Positions 45,447 through 54,255 are shown, counted from the first letter of the stretch. The stretch is DNA of 64,000 nucleotides from Brevundimonas bullata (GCF_014207965.1 NZ_JACHLM010000002.1:62001-126000); one strand, 5' to 3'. The notes: generated from the sequence alone by a model not told the origin. Program-made: numbers and translations.

Positions 45447-46883
45447 TCAGTGGTGGTGGGGAAGGACGCCGAACTGGTCCAGCTTGGACCGCACGAGCGT
45501 ATTGTTGGCGTCGATCTTCTCGGTGCGCTGCCAGACCTGGCCGCTGTCCTTCAGGTACATGACGAAGCCGAGCATCAGCGGGATGATCCAGATGCACCAC
45601 CAGACCATCAGGAACACCGGATTGACCATCAGCATGTAGCGCATGCGGTCGCCCGTATGCTCCAGCACGAGACCTGTCCGTTTCCAGGTCCGGATGTAGA
45701 GGTTGATCATCATGAAGCCGAAGGCGACGATGTTGAAGATCGACAGCACGATCAGCCACATGGGCAGGAAGTTGTCGCCGTTATAGAAGCGCCAGGCCGT
45801 CCAGATCCCCAGAGGGATGCCCAGGGTGTTCAGCCACAACGACATGCAGGGCATGAAGTTGGCCCAGGCGCGGAGACGTTCGCTGAAGGTGAAGCCCATT
45901 TCGGTGAGCGGCTTGCTGAGGCTCTGGAAGAAGCCGGCGACCCAGCGCTTTCTCTGGGTGATGCCCTCTGCGAAGGTTTCCGGCACCTCTTCGATCAGAG
46001 GGTTTTCAATGATGCCGAGGGTCTTGCCGTTCTTCCAGAACCGCTCGCCGATTTCGGGGTCTTCAATAGCGATCCAGGGGTTGAACCCGCCCAGGCTGAT
46101 CAGGTCGTCGACCTTGAAGAACAGGCCCTTGCCCAGCACCCAGTAGGGCTGTCTGGGATCCGATAGGTGGCCGTACTTGCCGCCGTCCCAGGTGATGTGA
46201 TCGAAGGCGTGGAAGGCGGCGGGCAGGCTGGCGATCAGATTGCCCGCGACGTTGCGCGCTTGGAGTACGTCGAACTTCTGCAGACCAATGGCGGCGGCCT
46301 TGAAGTGGTCGGCCGGCGGGCAGCTGTCCGCGTCGATATAGTCAATCGTCAGATTGGTCTTGTCGCGGTGGGTCTCGGCGACCTGATACAGGGCGTAGTT
46401 CAGCTGGCGGGTCTTCTTGGGCGGCAGCGCCTTGGAGCCGGCTCGCTTGCCGTTGTGCCACCAATAGACCTTGGGGTTGGCGTCCCATGAGTTCCACACG
46501 GCGTCCCAGCTGGGGTCGGTGGTGGGCGGCACCTCCAGAATCTCGACGAAGGGGAATTTTCGGGTCAGTCGCTGCAGGCTGGCGATGGTCTCGGTATCGC
46601 TGGAGTTTGGAATGGCCAAGACGCGGTAGCGGTCGCGCGGATAGTCGAGCTTGGCCAGCGAGGTGAACGTCGTCTCCATCGTGCGCTCGAGTTCGCGCAG
46701 CACGGGGTAGAGCAGAACGATGTAGGGGAGTTCCTTCTCGGCGGGCAGCGGATCGTTCATGTCGACCCGATGGACGCGCAGGGTAAGGAAGTACATCTCC
46801 AGGAGGAAGCTTCCAAAGTATAGCAGTTGGGATATTCCGACCAGCGCTATGAGCGCAGGTATGCTGTTTTGGTAGGTTTCCAT
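45447..46883 (-). CDS. Membrane glycosyltransferase family 2, CesA/processive-synthase-like
   Basis: A 478-residue inner-membrane synthase. One N-terminal helix (about 8-35), a cytoplasmic GT2 domain, and four C-terminal helices (about 341-365, 373-397, 419-445 region). Processive GT2 motifs are present: DAD at 184-186, IED at 273-275 in the place of TED, and QRKRW at 310-314 (QxxRW). There is an unusually long segment (about residues 95-180) between the first acidic region and DxD. No C-terminal PilZ domain, so direct c-di-GMP control of the BcsA kind is not expected. Probably polymerises a NDP-sugar, with UDP-xylose from the upstream gene as candidate. Confidence 0.85.
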   Translation of the reverse strand: METYQNSIPALIALVGISQLLYFGSFLLEMYFLTLRVHRVDMNDPLPAEKELPYIVLLYPVLRELERTMETTFTSLAKLDYPRDRYRVLAIPNSSDTETIASLQRLTRKFPFVEILEVPPTTDPSWDAVWNSWDANPKVYWWHNGKRAGSKALPPKKTRQLNYALYQVAETHRDKTNLTIDYIDADSCPPADHFKAAAIGLQKFDVLQARNVAGNLIASLPAAFHAFDHITWDGGKYGHLSDPRQPYWVLGKGLFFKVDDLISLGGFNPWIAIEDPEIGERFWKNGKTLGIIENPLIEEVPETFAEGITQRKRWVAGFFQSLSKPLTEMGFTFSERLRAWANFMPCMSLWLNTLGIPLGIWTAWRFYNGDNFLPMWLIVLSIFNIVAFGFMMINLYIRTWKRTGLVLEHTGDRMRYMLMVNPVFLMVWWCIWIIPLMLGFVMYLKDSGQVWQRTEKIDANNTLVRSKLDQFGVLPHHH

Positions 46884-46976
46884 GGATTAGCCCGCCCAGA
46901 ATGTACGTGTTGGATCTTATTTCTTGCGTTCGCGACTAGGGTTTCGTTTCGGATCTTGGTCTTGGTCTTGGTGGTA

Positions 46977-48008
46977 TCAGGACGCCAGCGCGCTGGATCT
47001 GCGCCCGCTGGTGCTCATTTCCTCGATGAAGTAGGCGATGGTCTCGGCCAGTCCGTCGTGCAAGGACACTTGCGGAGACCAGTTCAGGCGCGCCAGGGCG
47101 TTCGATATGTCCGGCTTGCGCCGACGGGGATCGTCCACTGGCAGCGGATGATGGACGATCTTGGATTTGGATCCGACCATCTCGAGGATCTGTTCCGCCA
47201 ACTGATTGACAGTGGTTTCGTTGGGGTTGCCGATGTTGACCGGGCCGTCGATGCCTGAATCCGCATTCATCAGGCGGACGAAGCCTTCGACCAGATCGTC
47301 GACGAAGCAGAAGGAGCGAGTCTGCTCGCCGCTGCCGTAGATGGTGATGTCCTCGCCCAGCAGGGCCTGAACGATGAAGTTCGAGACCACGCGCCCGTCG
47401 TCGGGGTGCATGCGGGGGCCGTAGGTATTGAAGATGCGCACGATCCGCGTCGTCAGGCCGTGCTGGGCGCCAAAGTCCGTCACCAGGGTTTCAGCGAAGC
47501 GCTTGCCCTCGTCGTAGCAGGAGCGGGGGCCGACCGTATTGACGTTGCCGCGGTAGTTTTCGGTTTGCGGATGGACCTCGGGGTCGCCGTAGATCTCTGA
47601 CGTTGAGGCCTGGAAGAAGCGCGCTCTGTCAGCGGCGGCCTTTTGCAGAAGATTGAGCGTGCCGTGAGAACAGGTCAGCGCCGTCTTGACGCGGTCATAC
47701 TGATAATGAACGGGAGATGCCGGGCAGGCCAGGTTATAGATCTGATCAAACTTTGGCATTTCTGTCGGCATCGGGTCGTTGATGTCATGATGGACAAGCA
47801 CGAAACGGTCTGACGAATTCAAATGTTCGACGTTATCTGGCCTGCCTGTATGGAAGTTGTCGATGCAAAAAACGGTGTGCCCGTTTTCAATCAATTGAGT
47901 GCAGAGATGGGACCCAAGAAATCCAGCGCCTCCAGCGACAGCAACTATTGCCGCGCTTGGCTCAGCGTAGTTTTCATGACGATTGTAGAAATGAGTATTT
48001 TTAACCAT
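46977..48008 (-). CDS. UDP-glucuronate decarboxylase (UDP-xylose synthase)
   Basis: A 343-residue extended SDR of the UXS family, converting UDP-glucuronate to UDP-xylose with bound NAD+. [13 protein letters not shown] at the nucleotide site, [43 protein letters not shown] and the catalytic [11 protein letters not shown] with YxxxK are strong family signatures. First gene of the five-gene polysaccharide group; 93 bp separate it from the GT2 gene. Upstream is an AT-rich leader with a CtrA-like near match. Confidence 0.9.
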   Translation of the reverse strand: MVKNTHFYNRHENYAEPSAAIVAVAGGAGFLGSHLCTQLIENGHTVFCIDNFHTGRPDNVEHLNSSDRFVLVHHDINDPMPTEMPKFDQIYNLACPASPVHYQYDRVKTALTCSHGTLNLLQKAAADRARFFQASTSEIYGDPEVHPQTENYRGNVNTVGPRSCYDEGKRFAETLVTDFGAQHGLTTRIVRIFNTYGPRMHPDDGRVVSNFIVQALLGEDITIYGSGEQTRSFCFVDDLVEGFVRLMNADSGIDGPVNIGNPNETTVNQLAEQILEMVGSKSKIVHHPLPVDDPRRRKPDISNALARLNWSPQVSLHDGLAETIAYFIEEMSTSGRRSSALAS

Positions 48009-48443
48009 CTCTTACGATCCCGAACTTCCGTTTAGCTATAATCGATCCATCTGGTACTTATTTCTGTTTTCGTCTATTAGGCGAACGAGGGAAATCCACA
48101 TCAAGCGTTAGGAATCCTTTAACCAATATGGCGTCCGAGGGTTCCGCCATATTTTGGCTACGTTTCGCGGCGCGGCGCCGGGCAGGCGATTGCGGCGACC
48201 GCAGGAGGGGGCGCTCCGGCAGACCCTGGTGTGCGTTAGCGGGACGGGTCTTGTTCAGAGTGGGGGGCTAGGCGGCCACGGTCTTCAACCGCCCCGACGG
48301 CGCGCAGACCAGGGTCCACTCGCAGCTAGGTGTTTATCACCCGTCGGCGGTGACGCGCAGGACGTGGCTCTTACCGCGGCGCTGGTGGAGGGGGCGCAGA
48401 TCGATCAAGAACGCTCGTGTGCTTGTTCGACGGCAAGCGGCGG
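48009..48443. other. Intergenic region between UXS and the cytosine methyltransferase
   Basis: 435 bp without a credible gene. The ~120 bp next to UXS are AT-rich (several T runs, CTATAATCG) and should hold the minus-strand promoter of the polysaccharide genes. The remaining ~300 bp are GC-rich; open frames there look like noise and no known family is visible. It may be a degraded gene remnant, but I cannot identify one. Confidence 0.5.
48108..48122 (-). promoter_or_regulatory. CtrA-box-like site upstream of UXS (7 of 8)
   Basis: Minus strand TTAA-AGGATTC-CTAA, one base off TTAA-N7-TTAA, 100 bp upstream of the UXS start. Together with the near match upstream of GH10 it hints at cell-cycle control, but single mismatched sites are weak evidence. 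Confidence 0.25.
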
Positions 48444-49619
48444 TCAGGCGGCCTGAACCTCGTCGAGAGTCGTGGCTGCGCCGTGAACCAGCGGCTCGAA
48501 TATGTGTTCGGCAAGGTGCCGCACGACCGGCGCCGCCACCCCGTCGCCGGTCAGATGATAGGCGTCGCTGTATTGCCGGGGCAGGACATAGCTGTCCTTC
48601 AGCCCCATTAGCCGCGCCGTTTCGCGGGCCGAGATCAGGCGCGAGCGGATGCGCCGGCCCTCGACCACCAGAATGACCTGTCGGCTGGAGCCGCCCGAGG
48701 GCGTGCGCAGGCAGCCGGCCACATCGTCGAAGCGGACCTCGGCGCGCTGGACCTTGGCGCCGGTCTCATCGACGCGGGTCCGGCGATAGACGCCGCCGAC
48801 CATGCGGCGCCCGGCGCGCTTGGCGGCGGCGACCTTGGCCAGATGGACCGGCGACATCATGTCGAGCAGCTTCTTCGTCTCGGCCTGGGTGTGCCAGGCG
48901 ACGCTGGTCGGGCGGTCCTCGATGATGTCGGCGAAGGTGGTGATGCGTCGCTCGGGCGTCGGCACGTTCCACCACAGCAGGCTGTCACGCACATCGTCGG
49001 GCAGGTTTTCCACTGCGCGGCGCAGGGCGCGGGTGTGGAAGGGCTCGATGGGTTCGGGGGACAGCAGCTCGGGCGCGACCTCCACCTCGGCGTGAACACC
49101 GATGACGAACAGGCGCGGGCGCGACTGCGGCACGAACAGGTCGGCGTTGATGACCAGGGCGCCGTAGCGATAGCCGGCCTCGGCGAAGGTGCGGCAGATG
49201 GCCTGGAAGTCCTTGCCGCCGTGCGACGTCAGCGCGCCGCAGACGTTCTCGACCGCCACCATGCGCGGCGCCCGGCCATCGGCGATCAGGCCGTGGATCA
49301 AGTCCCAGAAGGCATAGAAGGTGCCGGATCGCTCGCCCTTCAGGCCCGCGCCGGCGCCCGCCAGCGACAGATCCTGACAGGGGAAGGAGCCCCAGACCAT
49401 GTCGGCCGTGCCCGGCAGCTGCGTCGCCTTCAGCGCGCGGATGTCGCCGACCGTCAGCTCGCCGCCCGTGCCCCAATTGGCCTGATAGGAAAAGCCCTTC
49501 TTGGCGTCGAAATCATTGGCGAACAGGCAGGTCCAGTCGGGCCCCAGACCAGCGCGCACCATGCCGCCGCCGGCGAAGAACTCATAGAAGCTGGGGGCCG
49601 ACGGGGACGAATCGCGCAT
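48444..49619 (-). CDS. Orphan DNA (cytosine-5-)-methyltransferase
   Basis: A 391-residue C5 methyltransferase. Motif I EFFAGGGMVRAGL (residues ~13-25), motif IV GSFPCQDLSLAG with catalytic Cys81, motif VI VENV (~123-126), motif VIII-like QSRPRLFVIG and a C-terminal motif X region. The target-recognition region lies around residues 220-320. No restriction endonuclease or very-short-patch repair gene is adjacent, so it is probably a solitary methylase. I start at ATG 49619; an ATG 36 bp upstream is in frame. Divergent from the Hsp70 gene. Confidence 0.9.
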   Translation of the reverse strand: MRDSSPSAPSFYEFFAGGGMVRAGLGPDWTCLFANDFDAKKGFSYQANWGTGGELTVGDIRALKATQLPGTADMVWGSFPCQDLSLAGAGAGLKGERSGTFYAFWDLIHGLIADGRAPRMVAVENVCGALTSHGGKDFQAICRTFAEAGYRYGALVINADLFVPQSRPRLFVIGVHAEVEVAPELLSPEPIEPFHTRALRRAVENLPDDVRDSLLWWNVPTPERRITTFADIIEDRPTSVAWHTQAETKKLLDMMSPVHLAKVAAAKRAGRRMVGGVYRRTRVDETGAKVQRAEVRFDDVAGCLRTPSGGSSRQVILVVEGRRIRSRLISARETARLMGLKDSYVLPRQYSDAYHLTGDGVAAPVVRHLAEHIFEPLVHGAATTLDEVQAA

Positions 49620-49739
49620 GCGGGGACTGTGACGCAGGCGGGCCGCGCGGTCCATTTCCCGTGACAAGTCATGCACGGCCTTGACGTGAGCGGGCAGGGG
49701 ACTACGAACCCCGGCCCCTCTCCCCGCAGGTTCTCCCCC

Positions 49740-51059
49740 ATGACGTCCGCGACGCCCGCCACCATCGGCATCGACTTCGGCACGACCAATACGGTGGTGT
49801 CGCTGACCCACGGCGACGGCCCCGCGACCCTGGTGCGCTTCCAGGCGGAGGAGAAAGACCTGTTCGCCTTCCGCTCGGCGCTGAGCTTCCAGCTGCATGA
49901 GGCTCGCGACGGCGGCTCGCCCGAGCGGGTCATCGAGGCCGGGCCCTGGGCCATCGACGCCTATGTCGAAGACCCGCTGGACACCCGTTTCATCCAGTCG
50001 TTCAAGACCTTCGCCGCCAGCGCCGCCTTCACCGAGACCCGCATCGACAACCGCCGCTATCGCTTCGAGGACCTGTTGTCGGCCTTCCTGCTGCGGCTGA
50101 AGCACCACGCCGACGGGGCGATGAACGACCTGCCGCCGCGCATCATCGTCGGACGACCCGTGACCTTCGCCGGCGGCAATCCCAACGAGGCCCTGGCGCT
50201 GGAGCGGTACGAGGCGGCGTTTGCCCGGCTGGGCTTCACCGACATCCGCTACGCCTACGAGCCCGTCGGCGCCGCCTTCTTCTTTGCGCGCGAGCTGAAA
50301 CAGGACGCCAATGTCCTGGTCGCCGACTTCGGCGGCGGCACCAGCGACTTTTCCATCGTGCGGTTCGAGCGGGCCGACGGCGCGCTGAAGTCCACGCCGC
50401 TGGCGCGCTCGGGCGTGGGCGTGGCGGGCGACGCCTTCGACTATCGGATCATCGACCAGCTGGTTTCGCCGGAACTGGGCAAGGGCAGCCTGTACCGGGC
50501 CTTTGATAACCGTCTGCCGATCCCTCAACGCTACTACAGCGCCTTTGCCCGCTGGGACCAACTGGCCTTGCTGCGGGCGTCCAAGGATATGCGCGACATT
50601 CGCGGCCTGGCCTCGACGGCGCTGGAGCCCGAGAAGATCGAGCGTCTGATCGAGGTGCTGGACGACAACCACGGCTACGCCCTGTACCGCGCCGTCTCCG
50701 GTCTGAAAGAGGCCCTGTCGCGGGATGAAGAGGCGGTCTTCTCCTTCGTCGCCGGATCGGTGCGGATCGAGAAGCCAGTCAAGCGCACGGACTTCGAGGG
50801 CTGGATCGCGCCGGAGCTGCAGGCCATGGAGGCCGCCGTCGACGAGGCCATGGCCCAGTCGGGGCTGGAAGGGACGCAGATCGACCGCGTCTTCCTGACC
50901 GGCGGCACCTCCTTCGTGCCGGCGGTGCGCGACATCTTCATCCGCCGCTTCGGCGCCGACCGCATCGAGACCGGCGGCGAGTTCGAATCCATCGCCTCCG
51001 GCCTGGCCCTGATCGGCCGCGAAGCCGATCTGGACCTGTGGAGCCAGAAGGCCGCCTGA
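49740..51059 (+). CDS. Hsp70-family protein, YegD-like
   Basis: A 439-residue Hsp70 ATPase-domain protein without a full substrate-binding domain. Phosphate-1 motif GIDFGTTNTVVSL, phosphate-2 motif VADFGGGTSDFSIVR and adenosine motif FLTGGTSFVPAVRD are intact. Length and lack of the C-terminal lid match YegD, an uncharacterised actin/Hsp70-like chaperone. The ATG at 49740 begins MTSATPATIGIDFG. Transcribed away from the methyltransferase gene. Confidence 0.87.
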   Translation: MTSATPATIGIDFGTTNTVVSLTHGDGPATLVRFQAEEKDLFAFRSALSFQLHEARDGGSPERVIEAGPWAIDAYVEDPLDTRFIQSFKTFAASAAFTETRIDNRRYRFEDLLSAFLLRLKHHADGAMNDLPPRIIVGRPVTFAGGNPNEALALERYEAAFARLGFTDIRYAYEPVGAAFFFARELKQDANVLVADFGGGTSDFSIVRFERADGALKSTPLARSGVGVAGDAFDYRIIDQLVSPELGKGSLYRAFDNRLPIPQRYYSAFARWDQLALLRASKDMRDIRGLASTALEPEKIERLIEVLDDNHGYALYRAVSGLKEALSRDEEAVFSFVAGSVRIEKPVKRTDFEGWIAPELQAMEAAVDEAMAQSGLEGTQIDRVFLTGGTSFVPAVRDIFIRRFGADRIETGGEFESIASGLALIGREADLDLWSQKAA

Positions 51060-51174
51060 TCCTGGGATGGGCGTAGAGCTTCACGGGCGGCTCTCTAGCC
51101 TGCGTGTGCGGTGACGTTGGGTCTGCTTGTCGATTAATGTTCTGCCAGTACGATCAACGGCGACGGGGGGGCAC

Positions 51175-51654
51175 ATGACGACTGAAGACCACAAGTCAGT
51201 GCCTGTCTGGGAGCGGCCAAGGCCTCGCATCCCTGAAGCGGATTGGAACCCGTTTGCCCGTCTCGACACGCTTCATAAGGTGGATGTGGCGATCAACTCG
51301 GGATCGGCGTCGCTTTTTCTCATCGGCCTGTTCCATGCCTTCATCGCCATGGGCGCCTTCAACGGCATAGGCTCAGCCGGCGCGCTTGGAAGCGATAGAG
51401 GGCTTGTCGGCTGGGTCAATGTCGGTCTGAGCCTGCTTGCGGCCCTGCTGTTCTTTCGGGTTCGCAGGACGCGATCCCTGATTTTGGCTTGGCTTGTCGT
51501 GCTTTGGGCGACCCTGTTCCTGTTGTTCCCGGTGTCGATCTGGCTGTTTTCCGGCTCCATGCCGATCAGCTTTGGCGTCCTCAGCGTCGTGACGTCGATA
51601 ATGCTGCTGAGGGCCTGCCTGGCTCATAAGCGCCTCGGCGACATCAAAACCTGA
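51175..51654 (+). CDS. Hypothetical membrane protein (four helices)
   Basis: A 159-residue protein with a polar N-terminus of ~40 residues and four hydrophobic helices (ASLFLIGLFHAFIAMGAF, WVNVGLSLLAALLFF, LAWLVVLWATLFLLFPV and FGVLSVVTSIMLL). No family recognised. The ATG has a G-rich run upstream; an earlier in-frame start lies at 51127. Confidence 0.6.
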   Translation: MTTEDHKSVPVWERPRPRIPEADWNPFARLDTLHKVDVAINSGSASLFLIGLFHAFIAMGAFNGIGSAGALGSDRGLVGWVNVGLSLLAALLFFRVRRTRSLILAWLVVLWATLFLLFPVSIWLFSGSMPISFGVLSVVTSIMLLRACLAHKRLGDIKT

Positions 51655-51713
51655 ATTTGACCCCTCCGCCTCGCGATGCCAGATCGCGGCCTCCGCAAGC
51701 GAGGGAGCGCCCC

Positions 51714-52067
51714 ATGACCATCACCCTGTACGGCATCAAGGCCTGTGACACGATGAAGAAGGCGCGCGTCTGGCTGGACGGGCAGGGCGTGGACTACGTC
51801 TTCCATGACTACAAGGTTGCGGGCGCGAACAAGCCCGATCTGGAACGCTGGGTGGCCGAGCATGGCTGGGAGACGGTGCTGAACCGCGCCGGGACCACCT
51901 TCCGCAAGCTGTCGGACGCCGACAAGGCCGACCTGAACGCCGACAAGGCCATCGCCCTGATGCTGGCCCAGCCGTCGATGATCAAGCGGCCGGTGCTGGA
52001 CCTCGGCGACGGGCGGACCCTGGTCGGCTTCAAGCCCGAGCGTTACGCCGAGGCGTTTGCGGCCTAG
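51714..52067 (+). CDS. ArsC/Spx-family protein, YffB-like
   Basis: A 117-residue thioredoxin-fold protein of the ArsC/Spx superfamily. YGIKACDTMKKARVWL carries a single N-terminal Cys, as in YffB, rather than the CxxC of Spx; FRKLSDADKADLN and PSMIKRPVLDLG are further YffB signatures. Probably a glutathione-dependent thiol oxidoreductase; arsenate reduction is not implied. SD GAGGGAG. Its stop overlaps the convergent DUF2188-like gene by 4 bp. Confidence 0.88.
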   Translation: MTITLYGIKACDTMKKARVWLDGQGVDYVFHDYKVAGANKPDLERWVAEHGWETVLNRAGTTFRKLSDADKADLNADKAIALMLAQPSMIKRPVLDLGDGRTLVGFKPERYAEAFAA

Positions 52068-52303
52068 TCCTCGACGGCGGTTTCCGGGCGGTCGTGGCCG
52101 TCCGCGCGCTCGGTGATCCACTGGCCCGAGGCGTCTTCGAACTCGATCCAAGAGGTGCGGTCCGGCACCTGCTGCTCGCGTGAGACAGCGATGGCGGCCG
52201 CGCGCGCGGCGTCGTGGGTGGCGAAGGTCTCGGAGAAGCTGTCGTCCAGCTTGTAGGCCCAGCCGCCGTCATGGGGGACGATGCGATACGTGATTCTGGT
52301 CAT
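52064..52303 (-). CDS. DUF2188-like small protein
   Basis: A 79-residue soluble protein. RIVPHDGGWAYKLDD, SETFATHDAARAAA and SWIEFEDASGQW match the DUF2188 layout (beta strand, strand, helix, strand), a stress-linked small domain of unknown function. The ATG at 52303 is the only sensible start. Confidence 0.7.
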   Translation of the reverse strand: MTRITYRIVPHDGGWAYKLDDSFSETFATHDAARAAAIAVSREQQVPDRTSWIEFEDASGQWITERADGHDRPETAVED

Positions 52304-52473
52304 GGGCTACTCTGTCGGTTGAAGTGGCCTGACGCTTGGCCTCCGCACGCCCGAAGTCGAGTCACGCTGTGGTGACGAGAATATTTTGACCGACGCATCC
52401 ATTTCGTCGTTCGGCGACGACTACTCTATGAAAGCGCAGGGGCGATGGTCGCCGGGGCGCAGGGGTAAGAGCG

Positions 52474-52893
52474 ATGGAAAGCCTGTTTCGTGACTTCTGG
52501 TGGTTGATGTTTCCGCTGGCGTGGATCGTCGGCGGGGGCGTGTCGAGCTTCTTTCGTTATCGCCGACAGAAGGGCGCGCTGGACCTGATGCGCACCTATG
52601 CCGAGCGCGGGCAGGAACCGCCCGAGGTCTTGTTGAAGATGGTCGGTGAGGCGGAGGAGGACGTCGATCTCTGGGACACGACCGGGCGGTCGTCGTCTTG
52701 TGGTCGTCGGCCGGCGAACTACTGGTCGCTGTTTGGGCTGTTCTTCGCCCTGGCGGTCGGTTTTGCGGCGACCGGATATTTCACCGGCATCGACGGCGGC
52801 AGCGGCGCCTTCATGGTCGTGGGCGTCACCATGGGCGCCGTGGCGATCTGGGCGCTGATCAACGCCATCGCACGGCAGGACGGACGGTCCTGA
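52474..52893 (+). CDS. DUF6249-like membrane protein, module copy 1
   Basis: A 139-residue protein: an N-terminal hydrophobic segment (FWWLMFPLAWIVGGGV), a cytoplasmic basic and amphipathic linker (LDLMRTYAERGQEPPEVLLKMV), then two helices near the C-terminus (LFGLFFALAVGFAATGYF, GAFMVVGVTMGAVAIWAL). The linker matches that of the gene at 53853 (LRSAIEKGQPLPPEVIDSL). Both precede a sigma-factor gene. AAGAG SD; 27 bp to the sigma start. Confidence 0.7.
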   Translation: MESLFRDFWWLMFPLAWIVGGGVSSFFRYRRQKGALDLMRTYAERGQEPPEVLLKMVGEAEEDVDLWDTTGRSSSCGRRPANYWSLFGLFFALAVGFAATGYFTGIDGGSGAFMVVGVTMGAVAIWALINAIARQDGRS

Positions 52894-52920
52894 GCGGCGC
52901 GCGCCGGGGGGCGGGCGACC

Positions 52921-53448
52921 ATGACCGACGCGGAACTGGCCGCGCAGGCGCGGGCGGGGTCGGACGCGGCCTTCGCCCGCCTGATCGAGCGGCATCAGGC
53001 GGCGATGCGGGGGTTCCTGCGCCGCACCCTGGGCGGCGGTTGGGCCGAGGCGGACGATGTGGCTCAGGAGGCCATCCTGACCGCTTGGCGTTCCCTGCAT
53101 CGACTGAAGGACGTTTCGAGTTTTCGCAGTTGGTTGTTGGGCATAGCCTGGCGGCGGGCGCGGGACCGCATTCGCGCCTCCCGGCGCGGCGCAGCGCGGG
53201 ACGCCGCGTGGCTGGAGACTCTGGAGGCGCCGACCGGCGTCTCGCCCGCCGAACGGGTGGCCCTGGCCCAGGCCATGGCGGGATTGACGCCGGACGTGCG
53301 GGCCTGCGTCGCCCTGTGCCTGGCCGACGGTTGGTCGCACGCCGAGGCGGCGTTGGCCCTGTCCTTGCCTCTGGGCACGGTGAAGTCCCATGTTGCACGC
53401 GGTCGCGCGCGCCTGTTCGAGGCGCTGGGAGGCTCCGATGACGCCTGA
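52921..53448 (+). CDS. ECF-like RNA polymerase sigma factor, module copy 1
   Basis: A 175-residue sigma-70 family factor with only regions 2 and 4. Region 2: FARLIERHQAAMRGFLRRTL and AEADDVAQEAILTAWR; region 4: ALCLADGWSHAEAALAL followed by LPLGTVKSHVARGRARL, a helix-turn-helix. No zinc-binding anti-sigma follows; instead a small membrane protein overlaps its stop by 11 bp. It may control its own module. Confidence 0.9.
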   Translation: MTDAELAAQARAGSDAAFARLIERHQAAMRGFLRRTLGGGWAEADDVAQEAILTAWRSLHRLKDVSSFRSWLLGIAWRRARDRIRASRRGAARDAAWLETLEAPTGVSPAERVALAQAMAGLTPDVRACVALCLADGWSHAEAALALSLPLGTVKSHVARGRARLFEALGGSDDA

Positions 53449-53734
53449 ACAGAAGCTGGCGGCGATCTTCGCCCAACAGGCCGCGCCCGCGCGGGACCTG
53501 GTCTTCATGACGGTCGTCGCCCAGAGGATCGCGCGGCGTCGCGCCGTCCTGTCGGTTTTGGCGGGTCTGCCCTGGGCGCTGGTGGCGGCGGTGGTGCTGT
53601 GGGCCCTACAACCCGTGTTGCAAAGGGTCTGGACCGGGGGCGGCGCACTGGAACCGGTCCTGGGGCTGCTGGGTCTGAGCGCCTTCGCCCTGGCGGCGGC
53701 CTTCGGGGCTGTGCGCCGTCTGACGCCGGGCTGA
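53438..53734 (+). CDS. Small membrane protein, probable anti-sigma partner, copy 1
   Basis: A 98-residue protein: N-terminal soluble part (LAAIFAQQAAPARDLVFMTVVAQRI) and two helices (SVLAGLPWALVAAVVLW, PVLGLLGLSAFALAAAFGAV). The soluble part is similar to the N-terminus of the protein at 54803 (IERLFARAPAFADSAQFEAG). It overlaps the sigma gene by 11 bp and has a strong GGGAGG SD. Anti-sigma activity is inferred only from position and topology. Confidence 0.7.
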   Translation: MTPEQKLAAIFAQQAAPARDLVFMTVVAQRIARRRAVLSVLAGLPWALVAAVVLWALQPVLQRVWTGGGALEPVLGLLGLSAFALAAAFGAVRRLTPG

Positions 53735-53852
53735 GCCACCTTACAAAGAGTTCATGCCGGGGCCTGCATCTGATCGGCGCGGTCACAGCCTCTTGTTATC
53801 AGAAGGCCGCAGCGTCACGCTCGGCTCCACTATTCAAGAAGGGGCGAAACCC

Positions 53853-54230
53853 ATGGCGGAAGAATTCATTCCCATCGCGTTTTTCATCATGATCGGCGCG
53901 ATCGTGCTTGTGCCGGCCTGGCTGAAGAGCAAGGAACGCAAGGAGATGCAGGCCACCCTGCGCTCGGCTATCGAGAAGGGGCAGCCGCTGCCGCCCGAGG
54001 TCATTGATTCGCTGAGCAAGGACAACATCAAGGCTCCGGCGACGGCTGCCCGCGACCTGCGCGTCGGCGTCATCCTGCTGGCCGTCAGCCTGGGCGTCGC
54101 GCTCTTTGGCTATATGGTCAGCTTCGCCGAGATGGACGCCTTCTATCCCATCGCCGGCAGCGCCGCGGTTCCGGGCATGATCGGTCTGGCCTTCATCGTC
54201 CTGAGCATCTTCAACAAGAACAAGGGCTGA
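53853..54230 (+). CDS. DUF6249-like membrane protein, module copy 2
   Basis: A 125-residue protein with an N-terminal helix (IPIAFFIMIGAIVLVPAWL), a charged linker (KERKEMQATLRSAIEKGQPL, then PPEVIDSL) and two C-terminal helices (VGVILLAVSLGVALFGYM, AVPGMIGLAFIVLSIF). Same layout as the gene at 52474. DUF6249 is a family of unknown function. AAGGGG SD. Confidence 0.75.
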   Translation: MAEEFIPIAFFIMIGAIVLVPAWLKSKERKEMQATLRSAIEKGQPLPPEVIDSLSKDNIKAPATAARDLRVGVILLAVSLGVALFGYMVSFAEMDAFYPIAGSAAVPGMIGLAFIVLSIFNKNKG

Positions 54231-54255
54231 GGGGCGACGGGGAGGGGAAACCGTC

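Noticed and set aside
48154..48456. A 100-codon plus-strand frame in the gap beside the methyltransferase
   Set aside because: Cys/Arg/Gly-rich without SD or family resemblance; overlaps the methyltransferase 3' end.
48444..50672. Long upstream extension of the methyltransferase frame through the Hsp70 gene
   Set aside because: The extension is antisense to the Hsp70-like gene; methyltransferase motifs begin right after ATG 49619.
48444..51059. Restriction-modification or phage-defence island
   Set aside because: Only a methyltransferase and a YegD-like Hsp70 are present; no nuclease, helicase or other defence gene adjoins.
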